From DATGZX01 sp035296965 (GTDB taxonomy: Bacteria; Planctomycetota; Planctomycetia; Gemmatales; Gemmataceae), in assembly GCA_035296965.1 (NCBI GenBank), contig DATGZX010000405.1, positions 1 to 11,315 on the forward strand: a stretch of DNA of 11,315 bases, in the 5' to 3' direction. The position numbers were made by a program, and so were the translations under genes. Positions 1 to 7,800 of the stretch are shown here, piece by piece. Numbering within the stretch: the stretch's first letter is position 1; every line of letters starts with the position of its first letter. The notes beneath the pieces are model-generated. The model did not search any database and was not told the DNA's origin. It was given only the letters and a program-made list of their open reading frames with translations.

Positions 1-172
1 CGAGAAGCGGGGCTCGACCAAAATTGTCCGTCCATTCCCTGGTTGAAAAACTACCAACTGGTATTCGCTTACCGGTAACTGCGCTCGCCCCCGGATTCGC
101 TAAAATGTTAATCATTTCCCCCCTGCGGAAATCGGCGTTCATACGGCTATGTCCAGTTGAGAGCCCCGCGCT
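1..172. other. Left-edge non-coding stretch
   Basis: This lies downstream of the leftward DUF1569 gene. I see no open frame with plausible coding character, no clear terminator and no RNA gene. A gene beyond the window edge could own part of it. Confidence 0.4.
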
Positions 173-646
173 TCACAGCGGGACGAGGAGACTCATGTGA
201 AGACTCGCGTGTGTAAGGTGAATCTTGTTCCACTCATCGTTGCTTAAATCGCCAAACATCGGGTGCTTGGCGCGATGCGGCTCTCGTTGCAAGCGCGCGA
301 CGGCTGCGCGAAGATCGGCCAGGCCCTCTTCAGTGGAGGTTGCCTCGGGCACCAAGGCCTTGGTGCCCGAGGATGGCAATTTGAAGCCTGCCGGCATCGG
401 CATAGCCAGCAGCTTTTTCCTGAAGACCTTCGCCATCAAGCGGAAGTACCAGGGAAAGGTCATCGTAAATCCGTCGATCGATCCGTTGTAAGCAAGGGCA
501 AGGTGGCGAAATATCTGACCCGCAGACCAATTGCCGAGCACCTTTACCGGACCGGAGCTTAGCCGGTCGGCGTCGGCCAGCAGCTCTTCGAACGACGCGT
601 AATCGAGTTTGCGGCGACCATCGACTTTGGCTGTAGTTACTGCCAT
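173..646 (-). CDS. DUF1569 (DinB-like fold) protein
   Basis: The 157-residue protein resembles the DUF1569 family, small proteins with a DinB/YfiT-like four-helix bundle that are common in planctomycetes and have no assigned reaction. The family signature is visible as WSAGQIFRHLA (about residues 40-50) and HPMFGDLSNDEWNKIHLTHASLH (about 128-150, described here by its key residues H128, W139, H143, H146 and H150). H48 together with the HxxxH pair H146/H150 matches the three-histidine metal site of DinB-like proteins; metal binding is inferred. Length fits the family. I chose the ATG at 646 because an AGGA-type ribosome site lies 7 bases upstream; an in-frame ATG at 652 overlaps that site too closely. 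The gene stands alone, downstream of the module 1 genes but separated from them by a strong hairpin. A perfect 30-bp palindrome covers codons 92-102. Confidence 0.85.
   Translation of the reverse strand: MAVTTAKVDGRRKLDYASFEELLADADRLSSGPVKVLGNWSAGQIFRHLALAYNGSIDGFTMTFPWYFRLMAKVFRKKLLAMPMPAGFKLPSSGTKALVPEATSTEEGLADLRAAVARLQREPHRAKHPMFGDLSNDEWNKIHLTHASLHMSLLVPL
343..372. repeat. Perfect 30-bp palindrome inside the DUF1569 gene
   Basis: Both 15-base arms match exactly with no spacer (centre between 357 and 358, core AAGGCCTT). It covers codons 92-102 of the DUF1569 gene, so both strands can encode SGTKALVPE in their own frames. The protein aligns plausibly through this stretch, so it is not an obvious insertion. 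It could form a cruciform in DNA or a strong mRNA hairpin. Confidence 0.9.
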
Positions 647-653
647 CGACATT

Positions 654-658
654 TCCTT
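654..658 (-). promoter_or_regulatory. Ribosome binding site of the DUF1569 gene
   Basis: The leftward strand reads AAGGA seven bases before the ATG at 646, but only one base before the ATG at 652. The spacing favours the inner start. Confidence 0.6.
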
Positions 659-734
659 GAATCAGCGGAAGTCAAGTTGATAAGCCATGTCGGCTCGTTT
701 TGCTCTTACCGTAATGAATCTGTTCACATGGTGC

Positions 735-772
735 AACACCGGGCGTCTTGTTGCAGCAAGATGCCCGGTGTT
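735..772 (-). terminator. Long hairpin after the sigma/WD40 pair
   Basis: Two 16-base arms (735-750 and 757-772) pair with a single G-T wobble around a 6-base loop. It lies about 40 bp past the stop of the leftward WD40 gene and before the DUF1569 start, the expected place for a transcription end. There is no clear U-run after the stem on the leftward strand, so it is not a textbook intrinsic terminator. It may act with Rho or protect the mRNA 3' end. Confidence 0.5.
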
Positions 773-810
773 CGTTTGCCAGGGATCGACGTTCCGGTCC
801 GCCTTGCCAA

Positions 811-2706
811 CTACTTCCTCTCCAGCGCCGGCTGGATCAATTCGGCCGGAAGCTTCCGCAAGCGAAGCATTTTGTCCTCGCTGCCGGTCGCGAGCGTCGT
901 GCCATCGGGAGCGAAAGCTGCCGAGAGGACGCCCGCCTTGTCGTCTATGATCGTCAGTTTGCGTTGTCCTGTCGCGACGTCCCAAAGGGTGACGGTTCCA
1001 TTCCAGTCCGATGCCGTCAACAAGCGGCCGTCGGGCGAGAAAGTGACGCAGAGCAACCAACTCGCGGACGCTCCCTTCTCACTGGTAAACGACTTCACAA
1101 GCGTTCCGTCTTGGAGGTTGTAGAGGTCGACCCTCCCGATGGTCTTGTTCGCGAACGAAGCTGCCGACGGACAAGCGATAGTTTGGCCATCGGGAGAGAA
1201 ACTGGCTCGGGAGCGACCGGGGAAGATGCGAGTCAACTCGCCAGTTGCCACATCCCACAGTTTCACCGGTCCCTCGTTCGAAGAGGTCGCCAAGTACTTA
1301 CCGTCGATGGAATAGCTGACAAACGTGACCGGTTTGTCGTCGGAGATGGATCGCACCAAGCTGGCTCGTTCGACATCCCAGAACTGGACACCGCCGGATG
1401 GTTTGCCACCACTTCCACCGAATGGTCCCCATTCGGTGATGCCTGCCGCCAGGATCTTGCCATCGGGCGAGAACGCCAAGGGCAAAAGCGGCTTGTCCGT
1501 TACCCATTTCCGCGTGACTTTTCCAGAAGCCGCATCGCGCAACTGCATTTCGTAGCCGATAACTGTCGCGAGAGACTTCCCGTCCGCTGAACCGGCCACC
1601 CAGCCGGCGCCGGCTACCGTTTCAGACCACCGCAACTTTCCGGTTGAGACTTCCCATTGGCGTAGCTCGTGAGGCCGTTGTTCCAGTGGCGGGACCGATT
1701 CCGGATCCCGCAACAACGCGGTGATGGTCGCGCCTTGCCGACCCCAAACAATAAGCGCGGGAACATCGTCGCGGCTGAGGACACCGTCTGCGAGCAGGCT
1801 TGAAGTTTCGGGCAATCTCACGCTGGGCTGCGTCGCTTCCGGTCGACGCGGCGCTAACACGACAATGCCAGTTTGAAAGCCGTCGGGGATGCTGAGCGAG
1901 AACAGTCGGGCGTCCAGCGGCTCATTCCAGACGAAGTCATCAAACCGAAATTCCGTCTCGGCCTTCGGGTCGGAATCGCGAATCACGATCTTCGCCGGCA
2001 GTTCACTGTCCACGTCAACCCACACCAGCATCTCGCCACCTCCCTTGATGCCGAGCAGGTCCACCTTGCGGAGCCGATAGACTTGCGTGCGACGTCCCTT
2101 GAGGAATTCCTGGCCGATCTGCTCCGCGTCGTTCGATTTGGCACGCCGCAGTTGGTCGATGGGATTGGTGAATTGCTGCGCCACACTTGCATCGATCTTG
2201 GCCGACTGGGCCAGCTTGCGGTGCATGTCTAGAAACAAGGCCTTCTTCTGGTCAAGGTTTCCCACCAGGATCAACATGCCGTCAAACTGTTCGAAACGGA
2301 GTTGGTGGCCCTCGAGATACATCTGGCCGTCAATTTCCGGCTGCCGACCGAACCGCGTGGTCGTCGTAAGACGCACCGAACGGGCTGCCTTCACCTTTTC
2401 GATCACCTGGGCAAAGGCTCGGCCGGCGGAATGATCCAGCAACAGGCTCACCCCCGTGACGATGAGCAGCAACGCCGCGGCAGCTGTCAGACCCGCGACG
2501 ACAACCCGAGAGGCTTTCCAACCTTGCTTCCGGGAGCCATGCATTCGCGGCAGCGATGCAGTCGATGTTTTCACCAATTGCTTGGCCCGCGCTTTCACCC
2601 GCTCAATCGCATCTTCTGGGAGCGGTTCTGCCAGTGCAGCCTGGACCGCTGCTTCGAGTGGCGCTTCGAGGCTCTCGAAATCGGGAGGACGATGTTCGTC
2701 GTTCAT
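811..2706 (-). CDS. Membrane-anchored LolA-like/WD40 protein, putative anti-sigma factor
   Basis: This 631-residue protein has a short cytoplasmic N-terminus (about 1-65), one membrane helix (about 67-90), a LolA/RseB-like region (about 95-280, starting AFAQVIEKVKAARSVRLTT) and a C-terminal WD40 propeller (about 345-620). WD40 blades are recognisable by FSPDGK/FSPDGR and VKLWDVATGE or VTLWDVATGQ motifs; I count six or seven. The ATG overlaps the sigma factor stop as ATGA and has an AAGGAG site 7 bases upstream, so the two are probably translationally coupled. Such coupling usually marks a sigma/anti-sigma pair, so I infer that the short N-terminus binds the sigma factor and the outer domains sense an envelope signal. 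The N-terminal part has no cysteine, so it is not a zinc-type (ZAS) anti-sigma domain. Instead of a regulator it could be a structural envelope protein under the sigma factor's control. Confidence 0.8.
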   Translation of the reverse strand: MNDEHRPPDFESLEAPLEAAVQAALAEPLPEDAIERVKARAKQLVKTSTASLPRMHGSRKQGWKASRVVVAGLTAAAALLLIVTGVSLLLDHSAGRAFAQVIEKVKAARSVRLTTTTRFGRQPEIDGQMYLEGHQLRFEQFDGMLILVGNLDQKKALFLDMHRKLAQSAKIDASVAQQFTNPIDQLRRAKSNDAEQIGQEFLKGRRTQVYRLRKVDLLGIKGGGEMLVWVDVDSELPAKIVIRDSDPKAETEFRFDDFVWNEPLDARLFSLSIPDGFQTGIVVLAPRRPEATQPSVRLPETSSLLADGVLSRDDVPALIVWGRQGATITALLRDPESVPPLEQRPHELRQWEVSTGKLRWSETVAGAGWVAGSADGKSLATVIGYEMQLRDAASGKVTRKWVTDKPLLPLAFSPDGKILAAGITEWGPFGGSGGKPSGGVQFWDVERASLVRSISDDKPVTFVSYSIDGKYLATSSNEGPVKLWDVATGELTRIFPGRSRASFSPDGQTIACPSAASFANKTIGRVDLYNLQDGTLVKSFTSEKGASASWLLCVTFSPDGRLLTASDWNGTVTLWDVATGQRKLTIIDDKAGVLSAAFAPDGTTLATGSEDKMLRLRKLPAELIQPALERK

Positions 2707-3212
2707 TTCGAGTCTCCTTGATTGAAGATGACCAGTTGCGTCCACAAACGTTGACGCGCCTTGTAAAGCGCCGTCGAGACGGCTTCGGAAGAGATGCCCA
2801 GGGTCGCGGAAACTTCGGCGCGCGACAGGTGCTCGAAGTGGAACATCGCGAAGACCGCGGCCTGCTGGTCGGGTAATTGAGCGATGGCCTTTCGCAGCCA
2901 GTGGGCCAATTCCGCAGCCGCGACCGCCTCGAATGGCTCCAGGGTCGACATCGCGTCCCAATCGCGCAGTTCTACGGTCGGTCGATTGCGGCGCAGCAGA
3001 TCTATGGACCGCAAGGTCGCAAGTCGCACGAGCAACCCTGTCCAACGCTGAACAGGGCCCGCCTTGTGCAACCGGAAGGCCTCGGTGAACACGTCCTGAG
3101 ACACGTCCTCGGAGTCCTGGACGGAGCCCAAGATCCGCAGCGCCACTCGGAACACGCGTTTCGCGTGACGCTCAACAATCCGGTCCCAATCACGCAATTC
3201 ACTGTCGGCCAT
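2703..3212 (-). CDS. ECF-type RNA polymerase sigma factor (module 1)
   Basis: This is a 169-residue sigma-70 family factor of the extracytoplasmic-function type, which directs RNA polymerase to a small regulon. Region 2 covers about 7-80 (WDRIVERHAKRVFRVALRIL, then the DSEDVSQDVFTEAF acidic segment at about 33-46). Region 4 covers about 105-157, with PDQQAAVFAMF and the helix-turn-helix LSRAEVSATLGISSEAVSTA. Region 3 is absent, as expected for ECF factors. I chose the ATG at 3212 because it gives the usual short lead into region 2. The frame is open further upstream with ATGs at 3236 and 3245, and the ribosome site at 3212 is weak, so the start is uncertain. The stop overlaps the start of the membrane WD40 protein by 4 bp. 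Confidence 0.85.
   Translation of the reverse strand: MADSELRDWDRIVERHAKRVFRVALRILGSVQDSEDVSQDVFTEAFRLHKAGPVQRWTGLLVRLATLRSIDLLRRNRPTVELRDWDAMSTLEPFEAVAAAELAHWLRKAIAQLPDQQAAVFAMFHFEHLSRAEVSATLGISSEAVSTALYKARQRLWTQLVIFNQGDSK
2714..2719 (-). promoter_or_regulatory. Ribosome binding site of the WD40 membrane protein
   Basis: The leftward strand reads AAGGAG seven bases before the ATG at 2706, inside the last codons of the sigma factor. It fixes the start at 2706, although the frame stays open up to 3045. Confidence 0.75.
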
Positions 3213-3598
3213 GCGAGCTACCTTACCGCGAAGCATGTCGTGCATGTCATGAGCATCTATAAGGTAGTCGCAGCAGCCGTCTCCCGATGACCTGAAAATC
3301 CGAGCTGGATTGCGCGCGTATGCGCTCCAACTCGGCTGCCGGCCGTTTGATAGAAAAAGAATGGGTCGCCGTTCCTCGCAGGACAAGCGGCCGAGATCGT
3401 TGCCAGAAAGTTCAAATCCCGCTAACAGCTGCTTTCGCAACCGCTGGCGGGATCTTGAGTTGTGAAGCAGTCGGGACGACTAGACGCTCCAACGCTGGGA
3501 AGGTGGGTTGCAGCGACGGGTTTATGACGGTAAGTCGAACCTGGGTTGATGGTCATGCTTTAGATTAACTCAGGCAAATAGGGGACCTTCGCTGGTAT
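3213..3598. other. Intergenic region upstream of the module 1 sigma factor
   Basis: This stretch has no convincing gene. It should contain the leftward promoter of the sigma/WD40 pair. A TATAGA-like box lies on the leftward strand at 3256-3261, but no matching -35 element is visible, so I do not call a promoter. The sigma frame runs open up to 3440 without coding character that I recognise. Confidence 0.4.
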
Positions 3599-3811
3599 AT
3601 GTCAAGTTTCTTGGAAAGAGAGCCTGACGCAGCGCCGCCGGCCGCGCTCGACGGGAGCCGGCCGGCCGCCGAGAAAGCGGCGGAAGAGTTGGTCGTTTGG
3701 GCCGGCGCCCTCGATTTTAAGGGCCGGTTGCCCTCAAAGGCCGCCGCGGCACTTGAGGAGCGGAAAGTCACAAGGTATCCGACCGATGACCCGCCGGCCG
3801 TCCACCGGTAG
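3599..3811 (+). CDS. Small unrecognised ORF, possible gene remnant
   Basis: This is a 70-residue reading frame beginning MSSFLEREPDAAPPAALDG and ending PTDDPPAVHR. I do not recognise a family. Codon third positions are strongly G/C and the composition (Ala, Glu, Lys, Arg, few stops in frame) looks more protein-like than the opposite strand. There is no ribosome site near the ATG, and the frame is open from 3569, reading GDLRWYMSSFLERE, so the ATG may be internal to an older, longer gene. It lies just before a truncated VOC gene in a gene-poor stretch, which favours a decayed gene or a spurious frame over an active one. Confidence 0.3.
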   Translation: MSSFLEREPDAAPPAALDGSRPAAEKAAEELVVWAGALDFKGRLPSKAAAALEERKVTRYPTDDPPAVHR

Positions 3812-3891
3812 CCGGACAGAATCACCAGAATAAGAGGACGCAGTGGGCCTTGGTTTTCTGGGGGAGGGGTGGTTCCGCGCGACGGTCTGAG

Positions 3892-4080
3892 ATGGGGTCA
3901 ATGCGTCCGCATTGGCAGACCTATTTCACCGTGAAGGACGCCGGCGAGACCGCGCGGCAGGCGGTCGAGCTTGGTGCCCGGCTCAGCGCGTCGGTACAGG
4001 ACCTCCCAGGCAGAGGCCGCTTCTGCGGCATCAACTCACCGCAAGGCGTCACGTTCTACGTCATCACATACACTCACTGA
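3892..4080 (+). pseudogene. 3' remnant of a VOC/glyoxalase-fold gene
   Basis: The frame encodes the last part of a VOC-superfamily domain: RPHWQTYFTVKDAGETARQAVELGA, then DLPGRGRFCGINSPQGVTFYVI (key residues H904-equivalent His in PHW, the GRF strand and the SPQG turn). In intact relatives, such as CFP32-type proteins of about 130-260 residues, this PHWxxYFxV strand opens the last half-domain and is preceded by a full N-terminal half. Here only about 60 recognisable residues remain, and the in-frame sequence upstream (open past the TTG at 3850) does not look like the missing half. In-frame ATGs lie at 3892 and 3901 with no good ribosome site. I therefore call a 5'-truncated pseudogene. A short functional half-domain is possible but less likely. 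Confidence 0.65.
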
Positions 4081-4117
4081 GGCCAGGTACTCGGGCGAAA
4101 CCAGTATGGCGACCCGG

Positions 4118-4456
4118 CTAGGTGCCGCCACTGGTTCGAGGAGTCGTTCCCTTTTTCACTGCCTCTGCCGCAGCTCCGGCAGGGCCCTTTGCCAATCGCA
4201 TTCTTTCAGACAGCCTGGCGAGGCCAAGACAAACAATAAACACGACTGCGATAAAAAAGTAGCGCCAGCCATAAAGGATGCGGTCGACAGAAAGGTTCAG
4301 GAGCATCGAATCCGGCACCTTGATCGCCAGATCCGTCTGTCCATCAATGCCGGATTCCTCCTTCAGTTGCTGTCTTTGGGCCTCGATACGCCAATGAAAG
4401 ACGTACAGACTGAGCGTGAAGAGGCAGCCGACGAGAATTGCAATTACGTAGCGCAT
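4118..4456 (-). CDS. Small two-helix membrane protein of unknown function
   Basis: This 112-residue protein has two clear hydrophobic helices, about residues 3-21 (VIAILVGCLFTLSLYVF) and 64-81 (WRYFFIAVVFIVCLGLA). They are separated by a polar loop of about 40 residues, and the tail is Ala/Lys/Thr-rich. Both ends would face the same side, probably the cytoplasm given the basic segment RLSERMRLAKG after helix 2. I do not recognise a family. I chose the ATG at 4456 because the first helix starts there; a GTG at 4498 would add 14 polar residues. No strong ribosome site is visible for either. The gene follows the kinase in the same direction, but 400 bp of apparently non-coding DNA lies between them, so it is probably a separate unit. 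Confidence 0.55.
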   Translation of the reverse strand: MRYVIAILVGCLFTLSLYVFHWRIEAQRQQLKEESGIDGQTDLAIKVPDSMLLNLSVDRILYGWRYFFIAVVFIVCLGLARLSERMRLAKGPAGAAAEAVKKGTTPRTSGGT

Positions 4457-4857
4457 GGCAATCGTCCGGGACCGGGACCCGTCCTGCAGCGGCGACACCA
4501 GGCCTTGGGGAAGTCATGGCCAAGCGCCGCAGTATAGAAATAGTGTCGCAAGTCCGCGGCTCCGGGACAAACACAAATTCCGTTTCGATGACTCAACCAG
4601 CAGCCAGTAAACAGAATTTACATGCGGCACATTCTCGATCGGGAGTTCGTCAGCCCGGACGTGGTTGCAGGTGGCTTCTCCAGGGCTTTGCAGGAGCATG
4701 CGCGAGACTCCACGCACTGCCGCGGTCCGCATCACTTTCTCAAGTTGCCGTCAACGTTTTAGGTGACGGGATCTTTGGAATGGCAGTTTATTGTCTGCGA
4801 TCTCGTGAAAAACCGACCTCCACACCTGATCTTGAGATGAAATCCACATTCTGCTCT
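4457..4857. other. Gene-poor spacer downstream of the kinase
   Basis: I see no recognisable gene. The rightward frame 4622-4762 could encode 46 residues (MRHILDREFVSPDVVAGGFS onward) with no ribosome site and no family I recognise; it may be a fragment or chance. No terminator-like hairpin with a U-run is evident after the kinase stop at 4858. Confidence 0.4.
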
Positions 4858-7800
4858 CTAGTGCGGCGGTGGTCCGCCTAGTTCCTGAAGACGCAAACGC
4901 CGTTGGTTCCAGGTCTGGGGATCGAGATCATGCCAATCGCTGGTTGGGTCGAGTTCCATTCCGGAGATCACCTCGGTCCAGAGTCGGATTCGTTCGATTT
5001 CTCCCTGCATCGGCTCGGGGCGCTGCCACAAGCGAGCAGTGCTATCTGTCCCGGCTGTCAGGAGCTCCATGCCGTCAGGACTAAAGAGGACATGGCTGAC
5101 CGCGAACGGATGTCTCATCGGAGGACCAATCGCCTTCCCGGTGCTGACCGCCCAAAGCCGGGCCGTTCCGTCCAGGCTTGCGGTAGCAACGAACGCGCCG
5201 TCGGGGCTGAACGCGACATCAGTTACCTCATTTCGATGTGGCAAAGCCGGCTCGCGTCGCCTCCCCGTTGCCGTGTCCCACAAACGGGCGGTTCGATCGG
5301 CGCTTGCAGTCGCGACCATGCTGCCGTCCGGGCTGAAGATCGCCCCACGCAGGGCGCCTTGATGGACTAGAGGCGGAGTCAAGGGATACCCGCTTGCCGA
5401 GTCCCAAATACGGGCTGTGCCATCGGCGCTCGCAGTCAAGACCGCGCCGCCATTTGGATTGAAAGCCACCGACACTACCCAACCGTCGTGCCGCAACAGT
5501 GGGCCAAGCGGCTCGCCAGTCGCCGCATTCCATAGCTGGGCGGTGCCGTCTTCGCTGCCGGTCACGATTCGACTGCCATCCGGGCTGAATGCCGTGGCGC
5601 AAATGCGCTTGCGATGTCGGAGCTGCGGGCCCAAAGGCGCGCCCGTCGCTACATCCCACTGCTGTGCGGCAGAATCGTCCCCGGCAACCAGGATTGCCTT
5701 CCCATCCGGGCGGAAGACAACAACACGAATCCACCCCCGCTGGGCGCGAATCTGGCATTGGCGTCGGCCGGTCGTCCGATCCCAAAGGTTCAGCCTGCCA
5801 TCCTCGCCTGCTGCGGCAATCGTTCGGCCATCGGGGCTGAAGGCTGCCGTAATTACACGGCCATCATTCCGCAAGAGATTGCCAAAAGGCCTCCTCGAAT
5901 GCCTCGTCCACATTTGCACGCCGCCCTCGGACCCCGCGGTCATTAAGGTGTCTCCTTTTCGGGTGAAGGCGATTGCGTTGATCGATTGCTCGTGCGTCGC
6001 AAGGGGGCTGGAGGGCCGGCCTTTGGCGATTTGCCAGACGCGAGCAGTTTTATCTGCGCTCGCCGTGACCAGCATGCTGTGGTTCGGACTGAATGCGGCT
6101 GCGAGGACCGCGCCCGCATGCCGGACAGGAGAGCCCAGGGGAGTTCGTGAGGCCGTTTGCCAGAGCCTGGCAGTGCCGTCCTTGCTCCCCGTCAAAAACG
6201 AAAGGCTGTCCGGGCTGAAGCCGACTGTGGTCACTTCGCCTTCGTGGTAAAGGGGGTCGCCGATCGGCCTTCCGGTTGCCAAGTCCCACATTTGGGTCGT
6301 CCTATCTGCGTAACCGATGAGGGCCAGCTTGCCGTCGGGGCTCAAGGCCAGGGCCTTGACGCATGTGGAGTTGATCAGGGGCTCCCCAATGGGTCTCCAG
6401 CTGGCCGTGTCCCACAACTGCGCCTTCCCGCCGGCCCCGCCCGTCATGACAGTTTTCCCGTCGCCCCGAACAGCTGCGCACCAGGTACCGACGCCGGTGC
6501 CAAGCGGAGGATCGAGAGACTTGCCGATGTTGGCCTTCCAGAAGTTAACGGATTGATCCCGGGCCTGTGACAGCACGATACTCCCTTCGGAGGCGGCAGT
6601 AAGGCCGAGAGGATGGCCTTGCGGAAGACCAGGCAGTTCCCTGAGTTGCTGAGTTCTCAGATCCCAGGTTCGAGCTTTATTATGCGAGTCTACCGTTATG
6701 AGCGACTTTCCGTCACCTGTGAACGCCACCGCAACCACCTGACCGGGATGCTCTAGAGGCGGGCCAATTACTTTTCCTGTCGCAGCGTCCCAGAGGCGGG
6801 CAATTTTATCGGAGCAACCCGTCGCAACGGTTCGGCCGTCCGGGCTGACCGCCACCGCCAACACCTTTCCCTCATGCACCAGCATCGACTCCAATCGATT
6901 TACCGACGACTGCCAGGCGCCGAGGTTGGCCCGAATCGTCCAACGCAGCTCCCCGGCATCCTCCGGCGCTGTTTCCAGGGCACGCGTCAACCACAGCAGG
7001 CCCAGGCCGGCATCGCCACGCTCGCAGTTCTGAACTCCGCATTCCAGGGCCCAGTATGCCGAGATCTCCCGGCTATCTCGATGAGCCCGCACCAGGCTTG
7101 CATGAGCATTCGCTTTTTGGATTTCGAAAGATGCGAACAGTATGGTGAAGGCGAGCAGAGCGAGAACGGCCAAGGTTGCGGCGGCCGCCAAGGCTCGGTT
7201 GCGCCCAGCCCAGCGCGCCAGTCTGGCGGTTGGGCTCATCGGCCTGGTGTGGCGAAGTGGTTGTCGCCTGACGTAGCGTTGCACTTCGTCGGCGAGCTGC
7301 AGGGCGCTTGCATAACGTCGCGTCGGCTCTTTGCGCAGGCACTGCAAGCACACCAGCTCGAGATCGCGATCGATAGCCGGGTTCAGGCGGCGCGGTGCGA
7401 CTGGATCTACTGAGATTACTTGACGCAATGTCTCAACGGGATCCGCTGCCTGGAACGGGGGCCGACCGGTCAGCATTTCATAGAGAATGGCTCCCAGGCT
7501 ATAAATGTCGCTTGCAGCCGTTGCCCGCGTAGGATCTTGCGCCTGCTCTGGCGCAATGTAGCTGGGTGTCCCCAGCCAGGCCGTCCGGCGGGTCAAGTCG
7601 CCGCCGGGGCCCGACCACCTGGCAAGCCCGAAATCACTGACGAACGGCCGATCGAGTGCATCAACCAAAATATTTCTCGGCTTCAGGTCGCGATGGACGA
7701 CGCCGAGCGCATGGACGGAGGCCAGCGCCCGCGCCATGGTTTCCAGGCTCGTTGCCGCGCGCCGGCTTGGCAGCGGTCCTTCGCGGATGACATCGGCCAG

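Noticed and set aside
748..1590. Rightward open frame of 280 codons opposite the membrane WD40 protein
   Set aside because: It is a shadow of the WD40-coding strand with implausible composition and no supporting signals.
3408..3428. tRNA T-arm-like sequence GTTCAAATCCCGC
   Set aside because: The 5' side does not pair to form the T stem, and no anticodon arm or acceptor stem is found at the right distance.
5417..6250. Long rightward open frame opposite the WD40 part of the kinase (277 codons)
   Set aside because: It is antisense to a well-supported gene and arises from the repeated codon pattern of WD40 units; the product resembles no known protein and there is no ribosome site.
5023..6882. 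Regularly spaced repeats of about 126 bp that could suggest a CRISPR-like or satellite array
   Set aside because: The period equals 42 codons in the kinase frame, and each unit translates to a WD40 blade.
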